64,000 nucleotides of DNA from Mycobacterium kiyosense. Lineage in GTDB: Bacteria; Actinomycetota; Actinomycetes; Mycobacteriales; Mycobacteriaceae. Location of the stretch: contig AP025179.1 in NCBI GenBank assembly GCA_021654635.1, forward strand, positions 868,001-932,000, in the 5' to 3' direction. Every line of letters begins with the position of its first letter. Position 1 is the first letter of the stretch. Made by a program: the position numbers and the translations under genes. Shown here in pieces: positions 26,084 to 36,498 of this stretch. The notes below the pieces were generated by a model. It did not search any database. It was given only the letters and a program-made list of their open reading frames with translations, and was not told where the DNA came from.

Positions 26084-28270
26084 ATGGACGTGGTGTTGGG
26101 GGTGGCGGTCACGGGCCGCGTCGCGCGCCTGGCTCTGGTCGACGCGGTAGCGCGCGGTGGCGAGGTGATCGACCAGTATTCGGTTGACTTGGCGGGCGAC
26201 CCGGTCGCGGACTTGTCCGAAACGGTGGTGGGCACCCACCGGCTGTTGTCCGACGAGGGACACCGGTTGCTGGCCACCGAGTTGTGCTGGCCTGACCGGT
26301 ACGGGGCCGAGCGGCTGACGCAGGCGCTGAGCTACGCCGGGGTGCCGAATGTTCATCTGGTGCCGCCGTCGGAGGCGGCGCGGCGGCCGGTGGGCCCGGG
26401 GCGTGCGGCCGCGGTGGCGTTGCTGTTCGGCAATCAGATGGCGAGTCCCGCTGCCTCGGGCGACCCGGACGCCCCGCCGACGATGTTTGCCTCCGCACCA
26501 CCCGACAGCAACTTCGCAGCCGACGCGACGATGGCGTCTCCGGTGGTGTCGTCCGACGCGACGATGGCGGCCCCGGCGCTGGGCGGCGACGGCGGCTACG
26601 GCTCGGCCGGTGGTGGCTGGCCGCCGGGCTCGGGCGTCGATCAATCGGTGCCGCCAGGCGATGGCGGCGGTTTCGGGTCCGCGGGGGCGACGATGGCTCA
26701 GCCGGTGCTGCCCGGTGATGGTGGCGCTGCCCCCGCTGGTTGGGGGCCGTCGGGTTCGGGTGTGGATCAGTCCGCGCTGCCCGGCGACGGTGGTGCTGCC
26801 GGCTCGGCCGGTGGTTGGGGGCCGTCGGGTTCGGGTGTGGATCAATCGCCGCTGGCCGGGGACGGCGGTGCCGGCTCGGCCGGTGGTTGGGCGCCGGCGG
26901 ATTCGGGTGTGGACAAGTCGGCGCTGCCCGGTGATGGCGGGTCCGGCTCGGCCGGTGGCGGCGGGTATGGCTCACCGATCGAAAATCCGCACTTGCCCCC
27001 TGATCACGGCGGGTTCAGCCCCGCCGGCTCGACGGTCGCGCAGCCGGCGCTGCCCGCGGATGCGACCATGGCTGCGCCCTCACTCGGCGATGCGACGATG
27101 GCTGCGCCGATCTCCGGTGACGGGGGCGGCGCGAACTTCCATTCGGGTGTCTCCTCGGGCGACCCCGGTGTGGGCGGCGACCCGCATGCGCACGCGTACC
27201 TGCATTCGGGAGTGGCTTCCGGTGATCCGGGCGCCCCTGGCGACGCGACCGCCTTCCTGCCGCCCGCCGACGGCGGCGCGTCGTCGTCCGGGGACGAACA
27301 GCTCGCGTATTCACAGGCCAGCGAGTACGACATCCTGCCGGTGGACACCGACGGCTTCGGTGAATACGGCGACGAGTACGCCGACGGGTACGAGGACGAA
27401 TTCGACGACGGGTTCGACGAGGACGACCCGGACGCCGGCGGCAGTCCGCACAACCTGAAGCGGTTGCTGATCAGCAACGCCGTCGCCGCGTTCGCCGTCA
27501 TGGGGTTTGCTTCGCTGGCCGTCGCGGTGGCCGTCACCGTGCGCCCGGCCGCGGCGTCCACCCCGGTCGAAGGACACCAGAACGCGCAGCCGGGCAAGTT
27601 CATGCCGCTGTTGCCGACCGAGCAGCAGGCGCCGGTGCCGCCGCCGGCGCCCGAGGCGCCCACCGTTGGGTTCCAGGGCGGCTCGATCCCCCCGGTGCAG
27701 AACATTCCGACGCAGGCGCCGGTGCCGGCCGCTCCGGCTCCGGTGCCGAATGCTCCCGCTCCGGTGCCGAACGCTCCGGCTCCCGTCCCGGTGCCGATTC
27801 CGCTGCCGATTCCCTTCCCGGGTTGGGTGCCGGGCATGCCGACCTGGCCGACCTACACGCCACCGACCTACCCGACGCCGTTCACTCCGCCGACTACGCC
27901 CTACACAACCCCCGCGACCACGCCTGCCACCACGGCACCGACGACGCCGCCGACCACCGCGCCGACGACGCCACCGAGCACCGCGCCCACGACGGCGGCC
28001 CCGACCACCCCGCCCACCACTGCGGCACCGAGGGTGAGCACGCCGCCCACCACGGCCGCCCCCGCCCCGACCACCGCCGCCCCGGTACCGACGACCGCCG
28101 CCCCGGTACCGACGACCGCAGCACCGCAACCCACCCGGGCTCCGCAGCCCACCTACGCCCCGCAGCCCACTCAGGCGCCGGCGCCGCGGACCCAGGCCCC
28201 CCAGGCGCCCACGGTGGCGCCCAAGGTGCCAACGCAACAGGCGCCGAAGGTGCCGTCGGGGCCGCGCTGA
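26084..28270 (+). CDS. Pro/Thr-rich repeat membrane protein (Rv0538-like)
   Basis: A 728-aa modular protein. Residues 1-~125 form a folded N-terminal domain (MDVVLGVAVTGRVARLALVD...), actin/ASKHA-like in appearance, shared by several mycobacterial proteins. Residues ~165-310 contain about six copies of a 23-25-aa unit built on GDGGxGSAGGWxPSGSGVDQSxLP, mixed with DATMAAP units. An acidic Asp/Glu/Tyr stretch (~430-455) precedes a single TM helix (~467-490, AVAAFAVMGFASLAVAVAV). The external tail (~500-728) is Pro/Ala then TTPPTTAP-type repeats, likely wall-spanning and O-mannosylated. Longer than Rv0538 (548 aa) because of the repeat block. Confidence 0.88.
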   Translation: MDVVLGVAVTGRVARLALVDAVARGGEVIDQYSVDLAGDPVADLSETVVGTHRLLSDEGHRLLATELCWPDRYGAERLTQALSYAGVPNVHLVPPSEAARRPVGPGRAAAVALLFGNQMASPAASGDPDAPPTMFASAPPDSNFAADATMASPVVSSDATMAAPALGGDGGYGSAGGGWPPGSGVDQSVPPGDGGGFGSAGATMAQPVLPGDGGAAPAGWGPSGSGVDQSALPGDGGAAGSAGGWGPSGSGVDQSPLAGDGGAGSAGGWAPADSGVDKSALPGDGGSGSAGGGGYGSPIENPHLPPDHGGFSPAGSTVAQPALPADATMAAPSLGDATMAAPISGDGGGANFHSGVSSGDPGVGGDPHAHAYLHSGVASGDPGAPGDATAFLPPADGGASSSGDEQLAYSQASEYDILPVDTDGFGEYGDEYADGYEDEFDDGFDEDDPDAGGSPHNLKRLLISNAVAAFAVMGFASLAVAVAVTVRPAAASTPVEGHQNAQPGKFMPLLPTEQQAPVPPPAPEAPTVGFQGGSIPPVQNIPTQAPVPAAPAPVPNAPAPVPNAPAPVPVPIPLPIPFPGWVPGMPTWPTYTPPTYPTPFTPPTTPYTTPATTPATTAPTTPPTTAPTTPPSTAPTTAAPTTPPTTAAPRVSTPPTTAAPAPTTAAPVPTTAAPVPTTAAPQPTRAPQPTYAPQPTQAPAPRTQAPQAPTVAPKVPTQQAPKVPSGPR
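26584..27000 (+). repeat. In-frame degenerate tandem repeat, about 72 bp unit
   Basis: Within the repeat protein gene, about six imperfect units encode GDGG...GSAGGW...SGVDQS..LP. The best two adjacent units (around 26730-26870) are nearly identical at DNA level, for example the shared string GGGGGCCGTCGGGTTCGGGT, suggesting recent duplication. A length-variable region is likely between strains. Confidence 0.75.
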
Positions 28271-28292
28271 ACCGCCAACCTGGTCGGCGGTT
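28270..28292. terminator. Hairpin between convergent genes
   Basis: Perfect seven-base arms AACCGCC (28270-28276) and GGCGGTT (28286-28292) around a nine-base loop, followed by TTTACC on the plus strand. It touches the stop codons of both convergent genes and fits a bidirectional intrinsic terminator with a weak T-tract. Confidence 0.5.
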
Positions 28293-29644
28293 TACCAGTT
28301 GGTAAAGATGAAGCTGTTCAGCAGCAGCGCCCCGGCGGCGTTGACGGTCAGCCACGCGCGGTGCGACCGCACCGGCAGCAGCGCGGGGGCGGCGGTGAGC
28401 CAGACGGTGAACGGCAGCCAGATGCGCTCGGTCTCGGCCTTGCTCAGCATGCTCAGATCCGCGAGGACGATCGCGGCCAGGGCCGCGAGTAGCAGCAGGT
28501 GCAGGCCCGATCGGCGCCGGATGGCGGCGGCGTCGAACACCCGGCTCAGCCCGGCGACACCGCCCAGGCCGACCGCGCAGACCGTGCATGCCAGATTGGC
28601 CCAGCTCCAATACTGAAACGGCCGGTCCTTCGCGATGCCCTGCCAATAGCGTTGTCGCACAAGGTCGTAACCATCGAACCAGTAGAACCCGGACACGGCG
28701 AACGCGACCGCCACCGCCACCGCCACCAGTACGGCCGGTCCCAGCGCGCGCAGGGCCGCTCGCCACTGTGGCGCCGAGATCAGCACCGCCAGCGCGGGCA
28801 ACCCGATCAGCACCAGGCCATAGCTGAGAAAAATGCCCCAGCCGAGCAGTAGCCCCGCTGCGGCGGCCAGCGGCACCGGGAAGCGGGATTTGCCGTGTGC
28901 TGCCAACGCCAGCAGCGCGATGCCCCAGGCCGCGACCCCGGCGAAATAGCCGTCGGCCGATACCGCGATCCAGATCGCGGTCGGTGCCATCGCCACGAAC
29001 GGGGCAGCGCGGCGCGCGGTCGGTTCGTCGGCCAGCGCGCGCAGGGCGATCACCACGGCGGCGGCCGCGCTGGATCCCACCAACAGGCACAGCAGTCCGG
29101 CCCAGGCGCCGCCGTGCAGGCCGATTCGGTCGAGCCACACGAACGTCAGCAATGCGCCCGGCGGATGCCCCGAGACGTGCGTGGTCCACGAGTGCGGTTG
29201 GAAGTCGACGATCCGGCCGGCGAACCCGCGCAGCGTCGCGGGGATGTCGGTGATGCCGGGGACTTCCCACAGGTATTCGTCCCGGGTGGTCAACCGGCCC
29301 GCGAAACCGCGCTGCCAGCCGTCGATCATGGCCAGCGCGAACGCCCATCCGCACGCCGTCGCCCAGGTTCCCAGAATCAGTGCACGCCACGAAAGTCGTT
29401 GTGCTGCAACCGGTCCCCAGCCGATGACAGTCACCGCCAGCAGCGCCGCGGCGACCGTTGCCCAGCCGTAGTGGATGTCCCAGTAGCCGAAGATGGGCGC
29501 GGCGCCGGCGTGCCGGGCGAAGCGTTCCAGGCCGGTGTCGCGGCGCGGGTTGACGCCCAGGTGCAGCCGTGGCAGCACGAACGCCGCGACCACCAGTGCG
29601 ATCGCGGCCGACACCGCGACAGTCTCCCGGCGCGCGATCCTCAC
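28292..29644 (-). CDS. Multispanning membrane protein, GT-C-like (Rv0541c-like)
   Basis: A 450-aa protein with about 12 TM helices. A loop after the second or third span reads TTRDEYLWEVPGITDIPATL and WTTHVSGHPPGALLTF; acidic residues in the first external loop are typical of GT-C glycosyltransferases that use polyprenyl-phosphate sugars, but no specific family is certain. Same length as Rv0541c (449 aa). The M. tuberculosis genes Rv0539 (polyprenol sugar synthase-like) and Rv0540 that normally lie beside it are missing here. The stop lies 9 bp from menE's end region on the same strand. Confidence 0.85.
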   Translation of the reverse strand: MRIARRETVAVSAAIALVVAAFVLPRLHLGVNPRRDTGLERFARHAGAAPIFGYWDIHYGWATVAAALLAVTVIGWGPVAAQRLSWRALILGTWATACGWAFALAMIDGWQRGFAGRLTTRDEYLWEVPGITDIPATLRGFAGRIVDFQPHSWTTHVSGHPPGALLTFVWLDRIGLHGGAWAGLLCLLVGSSAAAAVVIALRALADEPTARRAAPFVAMAPTAIWIAVSADGYFAGVAAWGIALLALAAHGKSRFPVPLAAAAGLLLGWGIFLSYGLVLIGLPALAVLISAPQWRAALRALGPAVLVAVAVAVAFAVSGFYWFDGYDLVRQRYWQGIAKDRPFQYWSWANLACTVCAVGLGGVAGLSRVFDAAAIRRRSGLHLLLLAALAAIVLADLSMLSKAETERIWLPFTVWLTAAPALLPVRSHRAWLTVNAAGALLLNSFIFTNW

Positions 29645-29655
29645 AACCGGTCAGC

Positions 29656-30780
29656 CTAAGACCCGAAGCGGCGGATCAACGCCGTCCGGTCCAGCTTGCC
29701 GATGCCGCGGCGCGGGAGTTCGGCGACCACGTGCAGGTCGCGCGGCGCGGCGGTGCTGTCCAGGGTCGCTGCGACGTGGGCACGCAACTCGTCCAGCGTC
29801 GGCGCTTTCGATCCCGGCCCGACCACGATCGCAGCGACCACCCGCTGGCCCAATCGGTCGTCGGGAACACCGAACACCGCGCAGTCGGTCACCGCCGGAT
29901 GGGTGCCCAGTGCCGCCTCGACCGGGCCCGGCAGCACGGTCAGCCCACCGGTGCTGATCGCGTCGTCGACCCGGCCCAACACGATCAGTGCGCCCGAATC
30001 ATCAAGGGCGCCAACGTCGTCGGTGACAAACCAGCCCGGCTCGGCGAACGGGTCGGGGTCGACCGGATTGCGATAGCCGACCGCCAGGGTGGCGCCACCC
30101 AGCACGATGCGGCCGTCGTCTCGCACCCGCAGCCCCACCCCGTCCAGGGGGACGCCGTCGTACACGCAGCCGCCGGCCGTCTCGCTCATCCCGTAGGTCC
30201 GGATCACGGTGATGCCTGCCGTCGAGGCGGCCTCGAGCACCGGCCGCGGTGCCGGACCGCCGCCGAGCAGGACGGCGTCCAGTTCGGCCAGCGCAGCGGT
30301 CGCGGCGGAGTCGGTCAGCACCTTGGCCAGCTGGGCGGCGACCAACGCCGTGTAACGCCGTCCGGACCCCAATTCGGCTACGGCGCGGGGCAGCCCGCTG
30401 ACGTCGAATCCGCCGGACACGTCCAGCTCGACCGGCACGGTTCCGGCGATCACGCTGCGGATCAGCACCTGCAGCCCGGCGATGTGATACGGCGGCACGG
30501 CCAGCAGCCAGCGGCCGGGACCGCCGATGCGCCGGTGGGTCGCCGATGCGCTGGCGGTCAGTGCGGCCGCGGTCAGCAGCGCACCCTTGGGTGCGCCGGT
30601 GGTTCCCGATGTGGTCACGACCAGGGCGACGTCGTCGTCGATCTGCTCGCCGACCCGCAGGCCACGCAGCCTCTGATCGTCCCGCTCGGATGCCACGACC
30701 AGCGCCGGGTCTTGCCCGGCGAGCACGCGTTGCAGGGCGGGAAGCAGTACCGCGGTGGCTGATCCGGGGGGGACGCGCAA
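29656..30780 (-). CDS. menE: o-Succinylbenzoate-CoA ligase
   Basis: An about 374-aa adenylate-forming ligase activating o-succinylbenzoate with CoA before MenB closes the ring. Motifs: VVTTSGTTGAPKGALL (P-loop), YGMSETAGG, LGRVDDAISTGG (hinge) and the catalytic Lys in GIGKLDRTALI near the C-terminus. Shorter than generic acyl-CoA ligases, as Rv0542c (362 aa) is. The start is uncertain: TTG 30780 is the only plausible start near the conserved beginning (LRVPPGSATAV); the long open frame upstream overlaps the DUF3349 gene and is out of character. Confidence 0.92.
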   Translation of the reverse strand: MRVPPGSATAVLLPALQRVLAGQDPALVVASERDDQRLRGLRVGEQIDDDVALVVTTSGTTGAPKGALLTAAALTASASATHRRIGGPGRWLLAVPPYHIAGLQVLIRSVIAGTVPVELDVSGGFDVSGLPRAVAELGSGRRYTALVAAQLAKVLTDSAATAALAELDAVLLGGGPAPRPVLEAASTAGITVIRTYGMSETAGGCVYDGVPLDGVGLRVRDDGRIVLGGATLAVGYRNPVDPDPFAEPGWFVTDDVGALDDSGALIVLGRVDDAISTGGLTVLPGPVEAALGTHPAVTDCAVFGVPDDRLGQRVVAAIVVGPGSKAPTLDELRAHVAATLDSTAAPRDLHVVAELPRRGIGKLDRTALIRRFGS

Positions 30781-30794
30781 CGCCCGGAGGACGG

Positions 30795-31103
30795 CTATGC
30801 GTGGTCTCCGTTTTCGCGGGCGTCGTCCAGTGGCCAGCCCTGGGCGGCCAGTCGGGTGCGCACGCGTTCGACGTCTGCGGGAGAGGGCAACTCGTCGGTG
30901 AGTTGGGTGATGGCCACGCCGATGTCGATATGGTCGACTTTGAGTTCCCCGCGCCGCATCAATTCGTTTGCGACCGTGACGATTTCGTCGTTGGTCAGGC
31001 GGCGCGCCAGCAGTGCGAGCACCGCGAAGGAGTCTGTCGGTGGAATGCCTTCCGGGTATCCCGCCCGCAGCCACGAGACGATCGAACTGAGAAATCGGTT
31101 CAT
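30795..31103 (-). CDS. DUF3349 small helical protein (Rv0543c-like)
   Basis: A 102-aa all-helical protein MNRFLSSIVSWLRAGYPEGIP... with the DUF3349 pattern: two N-terminal helices, LARRLTNDEIVTVANEL and a C-terminal RVRTRLAAQGWPL. The M. tuberculosis orthologue Rv0543c has a known structure but no assigned function. It ends 14 bp upstream of the chosen menE start, so it is likely co-transcribed with menE. Confidence 0.92.
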   Translation of the reverse strand: MNRFLSSIVSWLRAGYPEGIPPTDSFAVLALLARRLTNDEIVTVANELMRRGELKVDHIDIGVAITQLTDELPSPADVERVRTRLAAQGWPLDDARENGDHA

Positions 31104-31163
31104 TGTGCGATCAACTTACCCGGCCGATCGGCGCCGAAACCTAAGTTGACCAGGATTGCTGCG

Positions 31164-31451
31164 TCATGGCTTGGCCCCCAGGAACGGATAGTGAGTGTGA
31201 TGAGCGATGAAGTCGCGCGCGATGTAGAGCACCCCCAGAATCACCACCGCGGCCACCAGCGCGTAAATCGCCCAGCCGAGAGCCACCAGCAGCGGGCGCG
31301 ACTTACCGGGGGATCCGTTCAAGCCGGCGTCTACGCTGCCGGCGGCTTGCAGTCGGATGCCCACCGCGAACAGCCCGGGCAGCGCCGCCCCGGCAAGCAG
31401 GCTGAAAAGCAGGATCTTGAGGGTTGCCTCGTAGTTGAACCACGCGTTCAT
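31164..31451 (-). CDS. Two-TM membrane protein (Rv0544c-like), PitA partner by context
   Basis: A 95-aa protein with TM segments at about residues 9-28 (LKILLFSLLAGAALPGLFAVG) and 55-78, separated by a small hydrophilic loop. ATG 31451 overlaps the pitA stop by four bases (ATGA), so the two are translationally coupled and may form a complex. Function unknown. Confidence 0.88.
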   Translation of the reverse strand: MNAWFNYEATLKILLFSLLAGAALPGLFAVGIRLQAAGSVDAGLNGSPGKSRPLLVALGWAIYALVAAVVILGVLYIARDFIAHHTHYPFLGAKP

Positions 31452-32686
31452 GCCACATTCCCTGAAGTCAGCGAGTCATCGGAGCCGAACTGAGGTGGTG
31501 TCGCACCGGGACGGGGTCCGTGGCCGTTGGACGGTTCGTGGTCTGGACTGTCCAGACCAGCGGTCAGGTCGCCCTTCCAATCGGCGTTAACGTTCTTGTG
31601 GTCGACGGTGACCTTGCGCGACTGCCGGTAGATCACGCCGGATACCGCCAGCAACAGGCCGAAGCCGATGATGGCTCCCGGGTACCCGCCGATCAGGTGG
31701 ACGATCCAGTAGGTCACCGCACCGACCAGCCCGGCCAGCGGCAGCGTGACCAGCCACGCGGTTGCCATACGGCCGGCCACGCCCCAGCGCACCTCGCCGC
31801 CCGGCTTGCCCAATCCACTGCCCATCACCGAACCGGTGCAGACCTGGGTTGTCGACAGCGCGTAACCGAAGTGCGCAGAGAGCAGGATGACCGCGGCCGA
31901 GGACGACTCTGCGGCCATGCCCTGCGGCGACTTGATCTCGACCAGGCCCTTGCCCAGCGTGCGGATGATGCGCCAGCCGCCCAGGTAGGTGCCGGTGGCC
32001 ATGGCCACCGCGCAGGCGACGATGACCCACAGTGGTGGCACCGAGGCCGACTTGGGGATTGCCCCGTACGACATCAGCGCCAGGAAGATGATGCCCATCG
32101 TCTTCTGCGCGTCGTTGGTGCCGTGTGCCAGCGAAACCAGCGACGCCGAACCGATCTGGCCGCGCCGGAACCCGGCCTCGGTGCGTTCGGTCGGAACACC
32201 GCGGGTGATTCGGTAGACCAACCAGGTGGCCAGCGCTCCGACCAGGATGGCCAGGATCGCCGACACGACGGCGGGGATGATCGCCTTGGACATGACGCCC
32301 TTCCAGATCACCCCGTGTCCGCCGACCGCGGCGATGGTGGCGCCGACGATGCCACCGATCAGTGCGTGCGAGGAGCTCGAGGGGATACCGAGGAGCCAGG
32401 TGAGCAGGTTCCAGATCACGCCGCCGACCAGACCGGCGAATACCAGTTCGAGGGTCACGATGTGCGAGTCGATCAGGCCCTTGGCGATGGTGGCCGCGAC
32501 CGCGGTCGACAGGAACGCGCCCACCAGGTTCAGTACCGCTGACAGCGCCACCGCGACCTTGGGCGCCAGCGCGCCACTGGCGATGGACGTGGCCATCGCA
32601 TTGCCGGTGTCGTGAAAGCCGTTGGTGAAGTCGAAGGCGAGCGCGGTCACCACGACGATGATCAAGAGGAACAACTGGATGTTCAC
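31448..32686 (-). CDS. pitA: Low-affinity inorganic phosphate transporter
   Basis: A 412-aa PiT-family symporter for phosphate (metal-phosphate) with about ten TM spans. Both inverted family signatures are visible: FDFTNGFHDTGNAMATSI in the first half and SLAHGTNDAQKTMG in the second; the C-terminal ~50 residues are hydrophilic. GTG 32686 gives VNIQLFLLIIVVV, as in Rv0545c (417 aa); the ATG at 32713 adds nine unlikely residues. A coupled small membrane protein follows. Confidence 0.95.
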   Translation of the reverse strand: MNIQLFLLIIVVVTALAFDFTNGFHDTGNAMATSIASGALAPKVAVALSAVLNLVGAFLSTAVAATIAKGLIDSHIVTLELVFAGLVGGVIWNLLTWLLGIPSSSSHALIGGIVGATIAAVGGHGVIWKGVMSKAIIPAVVSAILAILVGALATWLVYRITRGVPTERTEAGFRRGQIGSASLVSLAHGTNDAQKTMGIIFLALMSYGAIPKSASVPPLWVIVACAVAMATGTYLGGWRIIRTLGKGLVEIKSPQGMAAESSSAAVILLSAHFGYALSTTQVCTGSVMGSGLGKPGGEVRWGVAGRMATAWLVTLPLAGLVGAVTYWIVHLIGGYPGAIIGFGLLLAVSGVIYRQSRKVTVDHKNVNADWKGDLTAGLDSPDHEPSNGHGPRPGATPPQFGSDDSLTSGNVA

Positions 32687-32804
32687 AGGGCCTGATTCTG
32701 GTAGTCGGAGCATTCCGTTGTCGAACGGATGATTAGGTGAAACGCAGGAATATCGCGAGTCGTCGCCAGATGTTACCTAGTAGTTAACCTTGGGTTCGTT
32801 CTGC

Positions 32805-33194
32805 TCACTGCCGGGTGTCCGCGCGCAGCGGATGACCTTGGGGAACCTCGATGAAGATGAGCGTGACGCCGTCGGGATCGGTGACGTGCATCTCGTGCAG
32901 ACCCCACGGTTCGCGCCGCGCCTCGCGCGCGATCGGCACGCCGCGGCCGCGCAGTTCGGCCTGGGTGGCTTCCAGGTCGCGCACCTGCAGCCACAGCGCG
33001 CCGGGAAAAGGTCCGCGGGAATGGTCCGGCTCCCCGAAACCGGCCAGTTCCAGCAGTGACTGGCCGGCGAAAAAGACAGTGCCTGCGCCGTATTCACGAG
33101 CGATCGCCAGCCCGATCTCGTCCCGGTAGAAGCTCAGCGAGCGTTCGTAGTCGGCCGGTCGGAGCAGCATCCGGCTCGCGAGGATCTCCATCAC
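32805..33194 (-). CDS. Glyoxalase/VOC-superfamily protein (Rv0546c-like)
   Basis: A 129-aa single vicinal-oxygen-chelate domain: two beta-alpha-beta-beta-beta units, with metal-type residues in the LRPADYERSLSFYRDE half and HVTDPDGVTLIFIEVP half. Members include glyoxalases, dioxygenases and resistance proteins; the substrate here is unknown. ATG 33194 or 33191 (second Met) can start. It lies 21 bp downstream of the SDR gene on the same strand. Confidence 0.9.
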   Translation of the reverse strand: MMEILASRMLLRPADYERSLSFYRDEIGLAIAREYGAGTVFFAGQSLLELAGFGEPDHSRGPFPGALWLQVRDLEATQAELRGRGVPIAREARREPWGLHEMHVTDPDGVTLIFIEVPQGHPLRADTRQ

Positions 33195-33215
33195 TCGTGT
33201 CTAGCACGCACGGGT

Positions 33216-34094
<879 letters not shown>

Positions 34095-34257
34095 GACGGC
34101 AGTCTAGGTGGGTGGGTTGACGCACTTACGCCCAACCGGGCCACGCTGACTATCGAAACCCAGGAGGGTTGGCCTGAATTGAAGCGGCACAACTGATTTC
34201 GTCCCTACCTACTCAAGAAGCAGAGGACTTGTCGGTGCCCCTTCGTAGAATTCGGGT

Positions 34258-35575
34258 ATGTCGTCGAGCACGTGTGGGGAGATCGCCGCGGTGCTCGACG
34301 GGCTCGATGGCGAGGCGGAACGCTTGTGTGAGTTGAGCTTTGAGGCCTCGACCACTGCGGAGCTGCTGGGTGTGATCGACCGGGTGGAACGCATCGTGCG
34401 CAAGCTGGCGGTGCCCGGGCATGCGGTGATCAACCAACTCGCCCTGGCGGCCACCAATGCTGAGCTGTGCGGCACCCTGGGACAGGCGTTGTCGAATCGG
34501 TTGCGGATCAACAAAAGTGACGCCAACCAACGCATCACCCAGACCGCGGCCGCCAACGCGACGGGCTGATCGGGGCCGAGCACGTCAACATCATTCAGGG
34601 GTTCTTCAACAAGCTGCCCGACACGTCGATGCGCCCGCCCGCGCCGAAGCCGAAGCCAAACTGGCGTTGATCGCCGGGGGGTATCGCCCCGACCAACTCG
34701 CCGACTACGCCCAGGTCTATAAAGACTGCCTCAAACCCGACGGCGACTTTAGGCCCGACGAACCCGAACACACCCGCAAACGCGGCATCACCCTGGGCCG
34801 CCCAGCAACCCGACGGAATGACCAAGATCAGCGGCTGGCTGACCCCCCAATGCCGCGCCACCGTCGAACCGGTGCTGGCCAAACTCGCCGCCCCCGGCAT
34901 GGCCAACCCCGACGACGACCACCCGATCCTCGACGGGCGCGCCGCCCAAGACGCCGTGGACCGCGACACCCGCACCGCCGAGCAGCGCACCCACGACGCC
35001 CTGATGGGGGCCCTGCGCGTCCTGCTGCAGTCCGGCACACTCGGCCAACACCACGGCCTGCCCACCACCCTCATCGTGACCACCACCCTGGCCGAACTCG
35101 AAGCCGGCGCCGGCCGCGCCCTGACCGCCGGTGGCACCCTGCTGCCCATGACCGACGTGATCGGCCCGGCCGCCCGCGCGCACCACTACCTGGCCGTCTT
35201 CGACCACGACAAAACCCTGGCCCTCTACCAGGGCAAACGCCTGGCCACCCCCGAACAACGCCTGGTCCTGCTGGGCAAAGACCGCGGCTGCACCAAACCG
35301 GGCTGCACCGTGCCCGGCTACTGGACCCAGGTCCACCACCTCGAAGGCTGGTTCGCCAAACAACGCACCCACATCGACGAACTCACCCTGGCCTGCGGAC
35401 CCGACAACCGCATGGTCGAACTGCGCAACTACATCACCCGCCGCAACGCCCACAGCCTCACCGAATGGATCCCCCCCGACCACCTCGACCACGGCCAACC
35501 CCGCACCAACTGCATGCACCACCCCGAACGACCACTGAAACCCGACCCCAAACCCGAGAAGGAACCCGAACCATA
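34258..35575 (+). pseudogene. 13E12 (DUF222/HNH endonuclease) relic with several frameshifts
   Basis: The protein can be traced through three frames: from ATG 34258 (MSSSTCGEIAAVLDGL...) to about 34565, then LIGAEHVNIIQGFFNKLPD, then HVDAPARAEAEAKLALIAGGY from about 34620, then from about 34800 MTKISGWLTPQCRATVEPV to the stop at 35573-35575. The last part carries an intact HNH region: GCTKPGCTVPGYWTQVHHLEGW. At least three shifts separate the pieces, so a full-length product is not made. 13E12 genes are repeated, mobile-like elements of mycobacterial genomes; M. tuberculosis has one near hemB (Rv0515) instead. The C-terminal piece could still be translated alone. Confidence 0.88.
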
Positions 35576-35595
35576 GGTACGCCGCTCAGAAGTAA

Positions 35596-36498
35596 TCAGA
35601 AGTACCGCGGAAACGGGCTCCAGTCGGGTGGGCGCTTCTGCAGGAAGGCATCTCTGCCCTCGACGGCCTCGTCGGTCATGTACGCCAGCCGGGTGGCTTC
35701 CCCGGCGAACAGCTGCTGGCCCACCAGCCCGTCGTCGAGCAGGTTGAACGCAAACTTCAACATCCGTTGCGCCTGAGGAGATTTCGCGTTGATCTCGGCT
35801 GCCCACTGGGCGCCGACGGCTTCCAGTTCGGCGTGGTCGACAACCTCGTTCACCGCGCCCATCCGATGCATCTGCTCGGCGGTGTACGGCCGGCCCAGGA
35901 AGAAGATCTCGCGGGCGAACTTCTGGCCCACCTGACGTGCGAGATACGCGCTGCCGTAACCGCCGTCGAAACTGCCGACGTCGGCGTCGGTCTGCTTGAA
36001 CCGGGCGTGCTCGCGGCTGGCCAGGGTGAGGTCGCACACCACGTGCAGGCTGTGCCCGCCGCCGGCGGCCCAGCCGTTGACCAGGCAGATCACCACTTTG
36101 GGCATGAACCGGATCAGCCGCTGCACCTCCAGGATGTGCAGCCGCCCGGCCCGTGCCGCGTCGACCGTGTCGGCGGTTTCGCCGGACGCGTACTGGTAAC
36201 CGCTGCGGCCGCGGATGCGTTGGTCGCCGCCGGAGCAGAAGGCCCAGCCGCCGTCCTTGGGCGAGGGTCCGTTGCCGGTCAGCAGCACCACGCCGACGTC
36301 GGGTGACATCCGCGCATGGTCGAGCACCCGGTACAACTCGTCGACGGTGTGCGGGCGGAACGCGTTGCGCACCTCGGGGCGGTCGAACGCCACCCGCACC
36401 GTCGCGTCGTTGACGTGGTGGTGATAGGTGACATCGGTCAGGTCGTCGAATCCGTCGACAGTTCTCCAGATGCCGGGGTCAAAGGGGTTGGCGGTCAA
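35596..36498 (-). CDS. menB: 1,4-Dihydroxy-2-naphthoyl-CoA synthase
   Basis: A 300-aa crotonase-fold enzyme closing the naphthoquinone ring from o-succinylbenzoyl-CoA. Nearly identical by eye to Rv0548c: RPEVRNAFRPHTVDELYR, SGGDQRIRGRSGYQYASG, oxyanion region VNGWAAGGGHSLHVV, catalytic Asp in QTDADVGSFDGGYGS, and the C-terminus PPDWSPFPRYF. The only start near the conserved beginning is TTG 36498 (LTANPFDPGIW), whose TTGA overlaps the upstream stop, so translation is probably coupled to the exported-protein gene. Confidence 0.95.
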   Translation of the reverse strand: MTANPFDPGIWRTVDGFDDLTDVTYHHHVNDATVRVAFDRPEVRNAFRPHTVDELYRVLDHARMSPDVGVVLLTGNGPSPKDGGWAFCSGGDQRIRGRSGYQYASGETADTVDAARAGRLHILEVQRLIRFMPKVVICLVNGWAAGGGHSLHVVCDLTLASREHARFKQTDADVGSFDGGYGSAYLARQVGQKFAREIFFLGRPYTAEQMHRMGAVNEVVDHAELEAVGAQWAAEINAKSPQAQRMLKFAFNLLDDGLVGQQLFAGEATRLAYMTDEAVEGRDAFLQKRPPDWSPFPRYF

